A stretch of 64,000 nt of DNA, from NCBI RefSeq assembly GCF_021502575.1, contig NZ_JAKFGN010000002.1, forward strand, positions 310,001-374,000, read 5' to 3'. Shown one piece after another: positions 10,845 to 20,790 of the stretch. Source of the DNA: Bradyrhizobium sp. G127 (GTDB lineage: Bacteria > Pseudomonadota > Alphaproteobacteria > Rhizobiales > Xanthobacteraceae). A model generated the notes under the pieces. That model made no database searches. It saw only the letters and a program-made list of their open reading frames with translations, and had not been told where the DNA came from. Position numbers and translations under genes: made by a program. Numbering within the stretch: position 1 is the stretch's first letter; each line of letters begins with the position of its first letter.

Positions 10845-12149
10845 ATGGATGCAAAGACAAACACCAAAAAAGCAACGCTGACGGTCGAAGGGAAGACCGT
10901 CGATTTCCCGGTCCTGAGCGGCACCGTCGGGCCGGACGTCATCGACATCAGCAAGCTGTATGCCCAGACCGGGATGTTCACCTACGACCCCGGCTTTACC
11001 TCCACCGGCAGTTGCGATTCCAAGATCACCTACATCGACGGCGACGCTGGTATTCTTCTCTATCGTGGCTATCCGATCGAACAGCTCGCCGAGAAAGGCG
11101 ACTTCCTCGAGACCTGCTATCTGCTGCTTTACGGTGAGCTTCCCACCGCCGCTCAGAAAGCAGATTTCGACGATCGTGTGACCCGCCACACGATGGTTCA
11201 CGAACAGATGGCCCGCTTCTTCCAGGGCTTCCGTCGCGACGCGCATCCGATGGCCGTCATGGTCGCATCGGTCGGTGCCTTGGCCGCGTTCTACAACGAC
11301 TCCACCGACATCTCCGATCCGACGCAGCGCATGATCGCCTCCATGCGCATGATCGCAAAGATCCCGACGCTGGCCGCGATGGCCTTCAAATACAATGTCG
11401 GCCAGCCGTTCGTGTATCCAAAGAACTCGCTCGGCTTTGCAGCCAACTTCCTCAACATGTGCTTCGCGGTGCCCTGCGAGGAGTACAAGATCAATCCGGT
11501 GCTGGCCGAAGCGCTGGACAAGATCTTCATCCTGCATGCGGACCACGAACAGAACGCATCGACCTCGACAGTGCGCATCGCCGGCTCGTCGGGCGCCAAT
11601 CCGTTCGCCTGTATCGCCGCCGGCATTGCCTGCCTGTGGGGGCCCGCGCACGGCGGCGCGAATGAAGCCGCGTTGCAGATGCTGGCCGAGATCGGCAGCG
11701 TCGACAAGATTCCGGAATTCATCGCCAAGGTGAAGGACAAGAACAGCAACGTCCGCCTGATGGGCTTCGGCCACCGCGTCTACAAGAACTATGATCCGCG
11801 CGCCAAGATCATGCAGCAGATGTGCCACAAGGTGCTGAAGGAAACCGGCCACGCCAATGACCCGCTGCTGCCGATCGCACTAGAGCTCGAGAAGATCGCG
11901 CTGAGCGATCCGTACTTCATCGACCGCAAGCTGTACCCGAACGTCGATTTCTATTCGGGCATTACGCTGAAGGCGATGGGCTTCCCCACTTCGATGTTCA
12001 CTGTGCTGTTCGCGGTCGCGCGCACCGTTGGCTGGATCAGCCAATGGAGCGAGATGATCCAGGACCCGCAGCAGAAGATCGGTCGTCCACGCCAGCTCTA
12101 TTCGGGCGCGACTTCGCGCGACTACGTCGGCATCGACAAGCGCAAGTAA
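10845..12149 (+). CDS. gltA: Citrate synthase (type II)
   Basis: GltA condenses acetyl-CoA and oxaloacetate at the entry of the TCA cycle. The active-site segments are [10 protein letters not shown] near residue 230, [11 protein letters not shown] near 268 and [13 protein letters not shown] near 307, with the catalytic aspartate further downstream. The 434-residue length from ATG 10845 fits the hexameric Gram-negative type, and a GGGGA ribosome-binding site precedes it. The gene follows gltX after 173 bases and appears to have its own promoter region. A strong terminator follows. Confidence 0.97.
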   Translation: MDAKTNTKKATLTVEGKTVDFPVLSGTVGPDVIDISKLYAQTGMFTYDPGFTSTGSCDSKITYIDGDAGILLYRGYPIEQLAEKGDFLETCYLLLYGELPTAAQKADFDDRVTRHTMVHEQMARFFQGFRRDAHPMAVMVASVGALAAFYNDSTDISDPTQRMIASMRMIAKIPTLAAMAFKYNVGQPFVYPKNSLGFAANFLNMCFAVPCEEYKINPVLAEALDKIFILHADHEQNASTSTVRIAGSSGANPFACIAAGIACLWGPAHGGANEAALQMLAEIGSVDKIPEFIAKVKDKNSNVRLMGFGHRVYKNYDPRAKIMQQMCHKVLKETGHANDPLLPIALELEKIALSDPYFIDRKLYPNVDFYSGITLKAMGFPTSMFTVLFAVARTVGWISQWSEMIQDPQQKIGRPRQLYSGATSRDYVGIDKRK

Positions 12150-12172
12150 GCGCGACCCCGTTCACGACACGG

Positions 12173-12205
12173 AAAGGCCGGTGCGATGCTCCGGCCTTTT
12201 CTTTT
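12173..12205 (+). terminator. Rho-independent terminator after gltA, possibly bidirectional
   Basis: AAAGGCCGG (12173-12181), a nine-base loop and CCGGCCTTT (12191-12199) are followed by TCTTTT. Read on the other strand, the stem ends in a shorter T-run, so it may also stop transcripts from lpxB. Confidence 0.85.
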
Positions 12206-12234
12206 GGCAATGGAAACCGGCCTCGCCAGACGAG

Positions 12235-13404
12235 TCAGCGCAGCGTCGCTATGATTTCATCGGCGGCCAGTTCGCTGGGCTTCCTTCCGCCGGTCGACAT
12301 AATCCCTTCGAGACGAGCGAAAGCATCCACCTGCCGCTGTCGCGCCGGCGTATCGCTGAGAATATCGCGTAACGCGGGCGCAAGTTTCTCGGCCGTGAAA
12401 TCCTGTTGCAGGAACTCCGGCACGACATTCTCGCCGAGGATAAGATTGGTGAGAATAATCGACGGGGTCTGGATCACGCGCCGCGCAACGAAAGCCTCGA
12501 TTTCCGTGACGCGATAGGCCGTCACCATCGGCACGCCGGCGAGCGCCAGTTCTAGCGTCACCGTTCCGGATTTTGCGAGAGCCGCGCGCGCCGTCCGGAA
12601 GGCGGCCCTCTTGTCGCTGTCACTGACGACGATCCTGGGTTGGACGGGCCAGCCTTCCGCAGCCGCCCGGACGCTCTCCAAGAGATCAGGCACTGTCGGC
12701 AGGACGGGCTCGAATGTGACGCCCTGGTCCCGCAACAGACGTAGCGTGTTGCCGAAGATCGCCATGTTGCGCTTGATCTCGCTGCGGCGGCTTCCGGGCA
12801 GCACCAGAAGCAGCGGCGGCGCGGCGGTCCTGCGCGCCAGCTCCTGGACATTCGGCCGGAGGGCATCGAGGTCTTCCAGCAGAGGATGACCGACATAGAT
12901 ACAGGGCGGCCCGCTGAGCCGGCGATGGACCTCGGGCTCGAACGGCAGCACCGCCAAAACCCGGTCGATATAGGCGCGCATTTTTTTCGCGCGGCCGCCG
13001 CGCCAGACCCACACCGTCGGCGAGACATAATTGACGATAGGGATCGACGGATCGCGAGCCCGCACGCGCCGCGCCACGCGATGGGTGAAATCCGGGCTAT
13101 CGATGATGACAAGAACGTCGGGACGTTCGTTCAGCACCGCATCCGCTGCTTCGCGAATGCGCCGCAGGATCATCGGCAGTTTCTTTGGGATCGCCATGAA
13201 GCCGATGATCGACAATTCGTCGATCGAAACCAGCGACGCGAGTCCCTGCTCTGCCATGTGACGGCCGCCGATGCCGACCAGTTTCACAGAAGGTCCGAGC
13301 CGTTCGCGCAAGGCGGTCATCAGCCCCGCGCCCAGCCGGTCTCCGGATTCCTCCGCGGCAATCAGGAATATCGTCCGGGGCGCACCGGTGTCGCGCGCGC
13401 TCAC
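12235..13404 (-). CDS. lpxB: Lipid-A-disaccharide synthase
   Basis: LpxB joins UDP-2,3-diacylglucosamine and lipid X to make the lipid A disaccharide at the inner membrane. Family motifs include AAEESGDRLGA at the N-terminus, GIGGRHMAEQG, VIIDSPDF, YVSPTVWVWR and LPGSRRSEI. I chose the GTG at 13404 (389 residues, [13 protein letters not shown]), which overlaps the lpxI stop as GTGA; the much longer open frame upstream is only lpxI read in another frame. It is last in the lpxD-fabZ-lpxA-lpxI-lpxB series. Confidence 0.95.
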   Translation of the reverse strand: MSARDTGAPRTIFLIAAEESGDRLGAGLMTALRERLGPSVKLVGIGGRHMAEQGLASLVSIDELSIIGFMAIPKKLPMILRRIREAADAVLNERPDVLVIIDSPDFTHRVARRVRARDPSIPIVNYVSPTVWVWRGGRAKKMRAYIDRVLAVLPFEPEVHRRLSGPPCIYVGHPLLEDLDALRPNVQELARRTAAPPLLLVLPGSRRSEIKRNMAIFGNTLRLLRDQGVTFEPVLPTVPDLLESVRAAAEGWPVQPRIVVSDSDKRAAFRTARAALAKSGTVTLELALAGVPMVTAYRVTEIEAFVARRVIQTPSIILTNLILGENVVPEFLQQDFTAEKLAPALRDILSDTPARQRQVDAFARLEGIMSTGGRKPSELAADEIIATLR

Positions 13405-14255
13405 TGCGGCAGTCCCGTAACGAACAGTCCGGCCTGATCGGCTTTCGCAATCATCACATCCGCCTCTGCGACGAGGGATTGGCCGGCAACGATGGCGATA
13501 CCCGCAAGCCCCGCGACAACAAGACCCTCGACGGTCTTCGGACCGAGCGTCGGCAGATCGAACCGCAAATCCTGGGTGGTCTTGGGCATCTTCACCAGCA
13601 CGCCACGCCCGGACCTGGCGCGAATTCGCTTTTCCTGACGCAGCCGCGCGACCCGCGCCAGAAGCCCGTCGGTGCCCTCGATGTCCTCGACCGCCACCAC
13701 ATGACCGTCGATAACGACCACCGCCTGCCCGATGTCGAACGGACCGATAGCCCGCATCAGGTCGCATCCCTTGGCGATGTCGGACAGAGCATCGACATCA
13801 GGGGTCAGGCGCGTGATGCTGCCTTCCGGCATCAGCAATTCGGGGGCGACATCGGAGATGCTGACAACGCGAAAACCGTATCGCTCGAAAATACGGCTCA
13901 CGCCCGACAGCAAATGATCGTCACCGCCGCGCAGCGCGGCGGCAATCGCGGGGATTGCGCGCAAGGTGCCCCAATCAAGGCGAATCTCGGAGAGTGCGGG
14001 CCGCACCAGCCCGCCGATGAAAACGATGTCGCGGCAGCCTTCGGCGCGCAGCAGGCGCGTCAGCCGACCGACCTGCCCGAGCGCGACCCAGTGATGAGAA
14101 AACTTCGCGACCTGAACCGGATCGCAGAAGCCCCTGATGGCAAACAGGACTGGCGCGATCCCGCGTCCGCGCAAAGACTCCGCGACCGAGAACGGCAATA
14201 CACCGCTTCCCGCGATGATGCCGACCGTGGAGGATATTGCGGGAGAGAGGGTCAT
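13401..14255 (-). CDS. lpxI: UDP-2,3-diacylglucosamine pyrophosphatase, LpxI type
   Basis: LpxI hydrolyses UDP-2,3-diacylglucosamine to lipid X and UMP, replacing LpxH in alphaproteobacteria. The 284-residue sequence shows [22 protein letters not shown] at the N-terminus and the conserved C-terminal segment around [22 protein letters not shown], followed by [13 protein letters not shown]. The ATG at 14255 overlaps the lpxA stop (ATGA), and its own stop overlaps lpxB. The position between lpxA and lpxB is the usual one for LpxI. Confidence 0.93.
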   Translation of the reverse strand: MTLSPAISSTVGIIAGSGVLPFSVAESLRGRGIAPVLFAIRGFCDPVQVAKFSHHWVALGQVGRLTRLLRAEGCRDIVFIGGLVRPALSEIRLDWGTLRAIPAIAAALRGGDDHLLSGVSRIFERYGFRVVSISDVAPELLMPEGSITRLTPDVDALSDIAKGCDLMRAIGPFDIGQAVVVIDGHVVAVEDIEGTDGLLARVARLRQEKRIRARSGRGVLVKMPKTTQDLRFDLPTLGPKTVEGLVVAGLAGIAIVAGQSLVAEADVMIAKADQAGLFVTGLPQ

Positions 14256-15082
14256 CGGTGTTCGAGGTGGGCGCGCTCGGTCGATTTGTTGGGATTGTTG
14301 TGCGCCATGCAAATCGGACGTTTGTCGCCATTGTCGATAAAGGCGAGGATTTCGCTGATCGCAGGATCCGCGCCGGCCATCGGACGCAGCGCCTCAAGCC
14401 GCTCGGCAAAGATTCCACCGCCGTGAAACAGCTGCTGATAGAAATCGCGCACCACCTGCAGGCGCTGATGGGTGAAGCCGCGGCGGCGCATGCCGACGAC
14501 GTTCAAACCCTCAAGATGCGCAAACTGGCCGCTGGCAAGACCATATGGAATGATGTCGTGCCGCAGCCCCGACACACCGCCGATCATCGCCTGATGTCCG
14601 ATGCGCACGAACTGATGGGCCGCGGACAGCCCGCCGAAATAGACGAAATCGCCGATCTCGCAGTGACCGCCCAGCGTCGCGCTGTTGGCGAAGATCACCT
14701 TGTTCCCGACGATGCAGTCGTGGCCGATATGGGAATAGGCCATGAAGAAACCGTTGTTGCCGACGCGGGTCTTGCCGCCGCCTTTGACGGTGCCGACGTT
14801 CATGGTCACGCTTTCGCGGATAACACAGTTTTCACCGATCTCCAGCGTTGTCGGTTCGTCACGGTAGCCGAGATCCTGCGGTGCTGTTCCGAGTGACGCG
14901 AAAGGAAATACCGTGCAGCCGCCCCCGAGGGTGGTGTGACCCGTGACATTGACATGAGCGTGCAGCGTGCAGCCCGGGCCGATCTTCACATGTGGTCCCA
15001 CGATGCAGTAAGGCCCGATCGAGGCGTCATCGCCGATCACGGCTCCGTCCTCAATTCGCGCGGTTGGATCAATCTTGCCCAT
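14252..15082 (-). CDS. lpxA: UDP-N-acetylglucosamine acyltransferase
   Basis: LpxA adds the first 3-hydroxyacyl chain to UDP-GlcNAc, the first step of lipid A synthesis. The protein is a left-handed beta-helix of hexapeptide repeats (residues 1-190) followed by a helical C-terminus. The catalytic region reads [12 protein letters not shown]. Length is 276 residues from ATG 15082 ([13 protein letters not shown]), with GAGGGG about 8 bases upstream. The 156-base gap to fabZ contains a TATAAA-like sequence, so a secondary promoter is possible. Confidence 0.95.
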   Translation of the reverse strand: MGKIDPTARIEDGAVIGDDASIGPYCIVGPHVKIGPGCTLHAHVNVTGHTTLGGGCTVFPFASLGTAPQDLGYRDEPTTLEIGENCVIRESVTMNVGTVKGGGKTRVGNNGFFMAYSHIGHDCIVGNKVIFANSATLGGHCEIGDFVYFGGLSAAHQFVRIGHQAMIGGVSGLRHDIIPYGLASGQFAHLEGLNVVGMRRRGFTHQRLQVVRDFYQQLFHGGGIFAERLEALRPMAGADPAISEILAFIDNGDKRPICMAHNNPNKSTERAHLEHR

Positions 15083-15238
15083 TAAGCCCCTCGTGTCAGT
15101 GACTTCGCACAGCAGAAAATTTGCTCCCGCGAATGACATGACGATTTTATAACTCAACCCCACCCACCCCTTAGGGGATTGGCGGCACAAATGTGGTCAT
15201 GAATTGTTACGTATGATGACGTGCGCAGCGCCAGCCGG

Positions 15239-15700
15239 TCAGTCGGCCAGCATCGCGCCGACGTCGGCCTGGGCGACGATTTCACCGTTGACCTTGGCGT
15301 CACCGTGAAACCACCACATGTCGCGCCGGCGCGTTACCAGCTTCATGTGATAATGAATGATATCCCCCGGCCCGGTCGGCTTGCGGAATTTGCATTTGTC
15401 GATGGTCAGGAAATACACCGCAGTCGGCCGGTCGGTTTCGGTCGACAGCATGCCGATCACGCCGGCGGTCTGCGCCATGCCCTCGATCATCAGCACGCCG
15501 GGATAGATCGGACGATTGGGAAAGTGTCCCTGGAATTGAGGTTCGTTGGCCGAGACATTCTTGATGCCGATGCCGCTAAAATCCTTCCGGATGTCGATCA
15601 CCCGGTCGATCAGGAGCATGGGATAGCGATGCGGCAGGGTCTTCAGGATCTGCCCGATGTCCACGGCCTCGATGGTGATTGGGGCCTGCTCGTCCGTCAT
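15239..15700 (-). CDS. fabZ: 3-hydroxyacyl-ACP dehydratase
   Basis: FabZ dehydrates 3-hydroxyacyl-ACP in fatty acid elongation and competes with LpxA/LpxD for 3-hydroxyacyl-ACP, hence the linkage. The hot-dog fold motif [13 protein letters not shown] is at residues 23-35, and the active-site segment [20 protein letters not shown] follows. The ATG at 15700 gives 153 residues and overlaps the lpxD stop (ATGA); the open frame upstream is lpxD in another frame. Confidence 0.95.
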   Translation of the reverse strand: MTDEQAPITIEAVDIGQILKTLPHRYPMLLIDRVIDIRKDFSGIGIKNVSANEPQFQGHFPNRPIYPGVLMIEGMAQTAGVIGMLSTETDRPTAVYFLTIDKCKFRKPTGPGDIIHYHMKLVTRRRDMWWFHGDAKVNGEIVAQADVGAMLAD

Positions 15701-16782
15701 GTCTTTTCCTCGTCGCCCGAACCGGACGGCTTCGATTTGAGTCTTGCGCTGCCTTCGCGGCCGAGACGTTCGACTTCGAACAGCTCGCGAAAGAACTGCT
15801 TGATAGGCTTGGCCGGCGAACCGCCCCAACGCGCACCCGCCGGCACCTCGCCCACGATGCTGCTGCGCGCCGCGATCTGCGCGCCCTCGCCGATCGTCGC
15901 ATGATCGCTGACGCCGATCCGCGCGGCAAGGACGACACCGTCACCCAGGGTGGAACTGCCCGCGATTCCGCTCTGGCTGACCACGACACAATTCCGGCCG
16001 ATGACGACGTTGTGGCCGATCTGGACCAGGTTGTCGATCTTGCTGCCCTCGCCGATGACGGTATCGTTAAGCGCGCCGCGGTCGATGGTGCAGCCGGCGC
16101 CGATCTCGACCCCGTTCTGAATGATGACCCGGCCGGCCTGCGGTACCTTCAGGTGCCCCTTCGCCCCCATCATGTAGCCGAAGCCGTCCTGGCCGATCCG
16201 GCAGCCCGGATGGATGATGACGTCGTTGCCGATCAGCGCGCAGAGTACCGACGCATTCGCCCCGATATTGCAGTCGCGGCCGATCCGGACCCCTGCCCCT
16301 ATCACCGCGCCCGATCCGATCACGGTTCCGGACCCTATTTCGACATCGGGCCCGACCACCGCCAGCGGATCGACCACCACACCGTCCTCGAGGTGAGCGG
16401 AAGGATGCACCACGGCGGCGGCGGCGACGCCGCTATTATCGAACCATGAGGTCGGTCGCAGCGTGTCGGGATACAGCATGCGCATCGCGATCACGAACGC
16501 ACGGTACGGCTCCGCGACGCGGAGAACGGCGACATGGGAAGGAACGCTCCCCTCCAGCCGCTCGTTCACCAGACAGGCGCCCGCATGCGTCTGTTCGAGC
16601 TGCGCCGCGTATTTCTTGTTTTCGCAGAAGGTCAGATGGCCCGGCCCCGCACGATCGAGCGCCGCGGTGCCTGCAATGACCCGATCCGCACAGGATGAGT
16701 CCGCAAGCTGGGCCCCGGTCAGCGTGGCCAGATCCGCCAGCGTCACCGGCGAGGGCCGCTTAAAGAATGTCGGCTGCGCCAT
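15697..16782 (-). CDS. lpxD: UDP-3-O-(3-hydroxyacyl)glucosamine N-acyltransferase
   Basis: LpxD adds the N-linked acyl chain to UDP-3-O-acylglucosamine. An N-terminal uridine-binding domain (about residues 1-105) precedes a long left-handed beta-helix of hexapeptide repeats. The catalytic loop reads [12 protein letters not shown]. The 361-residue length is typical. The start ATG 16782 lies 144 bases after bamA, and a strong hairpin sits between them, so expression may be uncoupled from bamA. The stop overlaps fabZ. Confidence 0.95.
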   Translation of the reverse strand: MAQPTFFKRPSPVTLADLATLTGAQLADSSCADRVIAGTAALDRAGPGHLTFCENKKYAAQLEQTHAGACLVNERLEGSVPSHVAVLRVAEPYRAFVIAMRMLYPDTLRPTSWFDNSGVAAAAVVHPSAHLEDGVVVDPLAVVGPDVEIGSGTVIGSGAVIGAGVRIGRDCNIGANASVLCALIGNDVIIHPGCRIGQDGFGYMMGAKGHLKVPQAGRVIIQNGVEIGAGCTIDRGALNDTVIGEGSKIDNLVQIGHNVVIGRNCVVVSQSGIAGSSTLGDGVVLAARIGVSDHATIGEGAQIAARSSIVGEVPAGARWGGSPAKPIKQFFRELFEVERLGREGSARLKSKPSGSGDEEKT

Positions 16783-16849
16783 TCCACCCGCCGCGGTCAG
16801 GGAAATGCACTTTCCCGCGACTCGAACATGGGCGCGTTGAGGGAAAATG

Positions 16850-16898
16850 CCTGCAACTAAAAGAACGAGCGGATACCGGACGCGTGTCCGGTATCCGC
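16850..16898 (-). terminator. Terminator-like hairpin between bamA and lpxD
   Basis: GCGGATACCGGAC (16869-16881) and GTCCGGTATCCGC (16886-16898) form a perfect 13-bp stem with a four-base loop. Read on the minus strand, the stem is followed by TCGTTCTTTTA, so it should terminate or attenuate transcription leaving bamA. Confidence 0.75.
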
Positions 16899-16926
16899 CT
16901 GTGCGAAATGCGAGTTCGGCCCGAAC

Positions 16927-19422
16927 TCAGAATGAAGTACCGCCGCCGAACCGGAATTCCTGCGTGCGATCATTTGCGCTCTTGGTCAGCGGGATCGCGT
17001 AGTCGAAGCGCAGCGGACCGAACGGTGACTGCCAGATCAGGCCCATGCCCACCGAGGTCCGGATGAGGCCGTTGTCGGCACCGACCGTCAGACACTCCGC
17101 AGTCGCTGCACGGCATGTCGGCCCCTCATAGCCAAACAATGAACCGGCATCGGCATAGACTGCACCCTTCAGGCCGACTTCCTTGGGCAGGAACCAGAAC
17201 GGCATCTGCAACTCCGCCGATGCGCCCCAGTACTTCGTGCCGCCGAGCGCGTCGTTATAGGTGCCGGGCGTGATGTCACGCGGGCCGATGCCGACCGGCG
17301 CGAAACCGCGGACCAAGTTCGGCCCCATCTGGAAGTGATCCAGCATGCGGATGCCCTTGCCGGTGTCGGTCAGTACGCCACCCTGCAACCGAAGGACACC
17401 GATGATGTCGGACACGACCGGCGTATAGAGCTTCACGTCGCCGGTTGTCTTGAGGTAGCTCACGTCACCGCCGACGCCAGCGAAATCCTGGTTAAGGGTC
17501 GCGAGAATACCGCTGGTTGGGTCCTTGTTGTTGTCGAGCGTGTTGTAAGCCAACGAATATCCCACTGCGGACGTGATGACCGGGCCACTGGCAAGCCCTT
17601 CCTTCACAGCAACCGAAGCTTCGCCATCGCTGTAGCAATTCACACCACCAATTAGTGGGCTAAAACCTCCAGCAATCACATTAGGATCAGCCGGGTTGGC
17701 AGCAACATATGCCGGCGTTGGATTGAACGGCAAGTTAGTATTGCTGATGTTGTTATTACAGTTCGTCAGATACGATGGCAGCGTGATTTCCTGCTGCGAG
17801 ATCGAGTAGCGCACCTGCAGGTTCAAGTCCTCGCGCAACTGGAAGCCGAGTCGCGGACTGAAGCCCATCGTCTTCGAATCATATGATACATAGCTCGAAG
17901 CGAGCTGTTTGCGCTGATAGAAATCGAGCCCCAGCGCGACACGGTAGCCGAGCAGATACGGCTCCACGAACGACAGCGAATAGCCCTGCGTGCGCTCTCC
18001 GTACTGCACAGACGCCTTCGCATACAGACCACGGCCCAGGAGGTTGCGCTCCGAGACACTGACTTCGCCGAGGAAGCCATCAGCCGTCGAATAGCCGCCA
18101 GACACAGAGAAGTCGCCGGTCGATTTCTCTTCAAGATCGACGTTCAGCACGACGCGATCGGATGACGATCCCGGCTCGGGTACGATCTTCACGCTCTTGA
18201 AGTAGTCCAGGTTCTTGAGGCGGCGCTCGGCGCGATCGACCAGCGCGCGGTTGTACGCGTCGCCTTCCGAAATATCGAACTCACGGCGGATGACGTAGTC
18301 GCGGGTTCGCGTATTGCCGCGAACGTTGATTCGCTCGATGTAGGTGCGCGGTCCCTCTTCGATGGCGAACACGATCGAAACGGTATGCGCCTCGAAGTTG
18401 CGGTCGCCGCGCGGCTTCACCGTCGCGAATGCGTAACCGCGGCGCGAGGCCTCGATCGACATTTCCTCGACCGACTTTTCCACGGCTTCGGCGTTATAGA
18501 CCGAACCGACGCCCACGCGGGAAAGAGGACGGAAGGAGTTCGCATCGAGCGTCGCAATGCTCGACTGAAATTCAACCGAACCGACGCGATACTGCTGGCC
18601 TTCCTCGATCTTGAAGGTCACGAGGAAACCGCCGCGCGCCGGATCGTATTCCGTCAGCGCGGCGACGATCTGAACGTCGGCGTAGCCGTTCTTGAGATAG
18701 TAGCGGCGCAGAACGTCGCGATCGGCTTCGATGCGGTCCGGATCGTAGGTATCGTTGGAGGCGAGAAAGCTCAGGAAGTTGCTTTCGCGGGTCTTGATCT
18801 GATCCCTCAGCCGATAGGACGAAAAGGCCTGATTGCCGACAAACTCGATGGACTTGACGGTGGTCTTCGATCCTTCGGTGACCTCGAAGACCAGATCGAC
18901 GCGATTATTCGGCTGCTCGATGATCTTGGGCTCGACCTTCACGTCGTAGCGGCCGTTGCGGCGATAGATTTCGGTAATGCGCGCGGTGTCGGACTGAACC
19001 ATCGCGCGCGACAGCGTCCCACGCGCCTTGGACTGCACTTCAACCTGAAGCTGCTCGTCCTTCACCTTCTTGTTGCCTTCGAAGGCAACGCGTCCGATGA
19101 CCGGGTTTTCAACCACGACCACGACCAGACGGCCGCCGGCGTTGTTGATCTTCACGTCCTGGAACAAGCCGGTCTCGATCAGAGCCTTGAGGCCGTCATC
19201 GATGCGGGCGCTGTCCAGACGGCCATTGGGGCCGGGCTTGAAATACGAACGGATGGTATCGGCTTCAATCCGGCGATTGCCTTCAACGCCGATGGAGGCT
19301 GTAGTCTGGGCAGAGGCCTGAGACGACACGAGCGACACCGTCGCCACCGCGGCGATCGGCAAAGCAACCATGATCAGGGCGGCGGCCAAGCCACCCCGTA
19401 GCACTCGCATTCCAACCATCAT
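16927..19422 (-). CDS. bamA: Outer-membrane protein assembly factor BamA
   Basis: BamA is the core of the machine that folds beta-barrel proteins into the outer membrane. A signal peptide ends near SSQASAQ. Five POTRA domains (for example VEGNRRIEADTIRSYF, then FEGNKKVKDEQL, FVGNQAFSS and VRGNTRTRDYVIRREF) are followed by a 16-stranded barrel that ends in the required terminal Phe (GGGTSF). The start is ATG 19422 (831 residues); nearby in-frame ATGs at 19419 and 19410 are alternatives, the last behind a GGTTGGA sequence. The open frame upstream lacks a signal sequence. rseP lies 173 bases upstream. Confidence 0.96.
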   Translation of the reverse strand: MMVGMRVLRGGLAAALIMVALPIAAVATVSLVSSQASAQTTASIGVEGNRRIEADTIRSYFKPGPNGRLDSARIDDGLKALIETGLFQDVKINNAGGRLVVVVVENPVIGRVAFEGNKKVKDEQLQVEVQSKARGTLSRAMVQSDTARITEIYRRNGRYDVKVEPKIIEQPNNRVDLVFEVTEGSKTTVKSIEFVGNQAFSSYRLRDQIKTRESNFLSFLASNDTYDPDRIEADRDVLRRYYLKNGYADVQIVAALTEYDPARGGFLVTFKIEEGQQYRVGSVEFQSSIATLDANSFRPLSRVGVGSVYNAEAVEKSVEEMSIEASRRGYAFATVKPRGDRNFEAHTVSIVFAIEEGPRTYIERINVRGNTRTRDYVIRREFDISEGDAYNRALVDRAERRLKNLDYFKSVKIVPEPGSSSDRVVLNVDLEEKSTGDFSVSGGYSTADGFLGEVSVSERNLLGRGLYAKASVQYGERTQGYSLSFVEPYLLGYRVALGLDFYQRKQLASSYVSYDSKTMGFSPRLGFQLREDLNLQVRYSISQQEITLPSYLTNCNNNISNTNLPFNPTPAYVAANPADPNVIAGGFSPLIGGVNCYSDGEASVAVKEGLASGPVITSAVGYSLAYNTLDNNKDPTSGILATLNQDFAGVGGDVSYLKTTGDVKLYTPVVSDIIGVLRLQGGVLTDTGKGIRMLDHFQMGPNLVRGFAPVGIGPRDITPGTYNDALGGTKYWGASAELQMPFWFLPKEVGLKGAVYADAGSLFGYEGPTCRAATAECLTVGADNGLIRTSVGMGLIWQSPFGPLRFDYAIPLTKSANDRTQEFRFGGGTSF

Positions 19423-19594
19423 GCGCCAGGCGCCCTTGTCATTCCAAAGCCGATCCGTTTCCGGGCCGGGAGATTCCCCAAATGTTGCACTGCTTGTAGC
19501 CAATTTTACCCAGTGGGCAAACGTCCTTTCGCCACGCAATTCCAATTTCCCAACAAGACGTTGCTGATAGGCAACGCCTGCAAAAAAGCCGCAA

Positions 19595-20743
19595 TCAGGA
19601 AGCCGCCAGATGCAGGATGTCGTTGTAGGTCGCAAACAGCATCAGCATTAGCACCAGAGCCAGCCCGACCCGGAAGCCGAGCTCCTGGGAACGTTCGGAT
19701 AACGGCTTCCCGCGGATCGCTTCAACGGCATAGAACAAAAGGTGTCCGCCATCGAGCAGCGGCACCGGAAACAGGTTGAGCAGCCCGATCGAGACCGACA
19801 GTACCGCGGCAAGGTGAATCAATGCCGAAAGGCCGATGGTGGCGACCTGGCCTGAGATCTGGGCGATCCGGATTGGACCGCCGACCTGGTCGGCATTCTC
19901 GCGGCCCGTGAAAATTCCGCCGATATAAGCGACGGTGCGGTCAACGACGAACCAGGTTTCCTTCACGCCCAGCCAAACAGCGGTCGCGGGATTCACTGGT
20001 TGGGTGACGGTATCACCCGGCCCGGTGGCCCGGGTGATTCCAAGCACACCAACCCGATGGGCATTGCCGAAGCTGTCCTTGATTTCGCGCAGTTGCGGCG
20101 TGCCGTTCAGGGTGACGACGGTATCGCCGCGCTTCACGGTGAAGACCAGCGGCGTCCCCGCTTTGGTGCTCACGATCCGCTGCATCTCGGTGAAACTTTC
20201 GATCGCGCTGCCGTCGATGGCAGTGACGATGTCCCCGGGTTTGAAGCCGGCAGTTGCGGCGGCGCTGTTCTCCTGCACGGAATCGACGCGCGCGGTCTGG
20301 CTCGGCTTGCCAAAGAACGTGAACAGAGCCGCGAAGATGACGATCGCGAGCAAGAAGTTCGCAATCGGCCCGGCCGCCACGATAGCCGCGCGCGGACCGA
20401 CCTTCTTGCCATGGAAGGAGACCTTGCGTTCCTCTTCCGTCATCGTGCGAAGCGCATCCGACGACGGGGTGCTGGCTTCGGACTCATCCCCGAAGAACTT
20501 GACGTAACCGCCGAGCGGAATTGCCGACACCTTCCAGCGCGTCCCGTGGCGGTCGTTGAAGCCGAACAGTTCCGGCCCGAAGCCGAGCGAGAACGTCAGC
20601 ACCTTCACCCCGGCCCAGCGGGCGACGAGAAAATGGCCGAGTTCATGGAAGAAAACGACGATGGTGAGAACAAACAGAAAGGGGATGATGTAGCCGATCA
20701 GGCCATGACTCAACGTATTGAAACCATTCAGAAAAAAATCCAC
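19595..20743 (-). CDS. rseP: RIP metalloprotease RseP (site-2 protease)
   Basis: RseP is an inner-membrane zinc protease that cleaves anti-sigma factors and signal-peptide remnants within the membrane. HELGH is at residues 33-37 in the first membrane helix. A PDZ domain lies in the middle (GFKPGDIVTAIDG), and NLFPVPLLDGGH supplies the third metal ligand near the C-terminus. I prefer the GTG at 20743 (MDFFLNGFNT, 382 residues) because GAGGGA lies 7 bases upstream; a GTG at 20758 adds five residues but lacks a ribosome-binding sequence. It sits between dxr and bamA, the usual order. Confidence 0.95.
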   Translation of the reverse strand: MDFFLNGFNTLSHGLIGYIIPFLFVLTIVVFFHELGHFLVARWAGVKVLTFSLGFGPELFGFNDRHGTRWKVSAIPLGGYVKFFGDESEASTPSSDALRTMTEEERKVSFHGKKVGPRAAIVAAGPIANFLLAIVIFAALFTFFGKPSQTARVDSVQENSAAATAGFKPGDIVTAIDGSAIESFTEMQRIVSTKAGTPLVFTVKRGDTVVTLNGTPQLREIKDSFGNAHRVGVLGITRATGPGDTVTQPVNPATAVWLGVKETWFVVDRTVAYIGGIFTGRENADQVGGPIRIAQISGQVATIGLSALIHLAAVLSVSIGLLNLFPVPLLDGGHLLFYAVEAIRGKPLSERSQELGFRVGLALVLMLMLFATYNDILHLAAS

Positions 20744-20790
20744 AACCCAATCCCTCACCGCTGGGCCGCCCGGCCCCGTTCCCCAACGCT

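Noticed and set aside
19560-19577. CGTTGC/GCAACG hairpin between rseP and bamA as a terminator
   Set aside because: It is only 6 bp and is followed by a mixed sequence; too weak to call.
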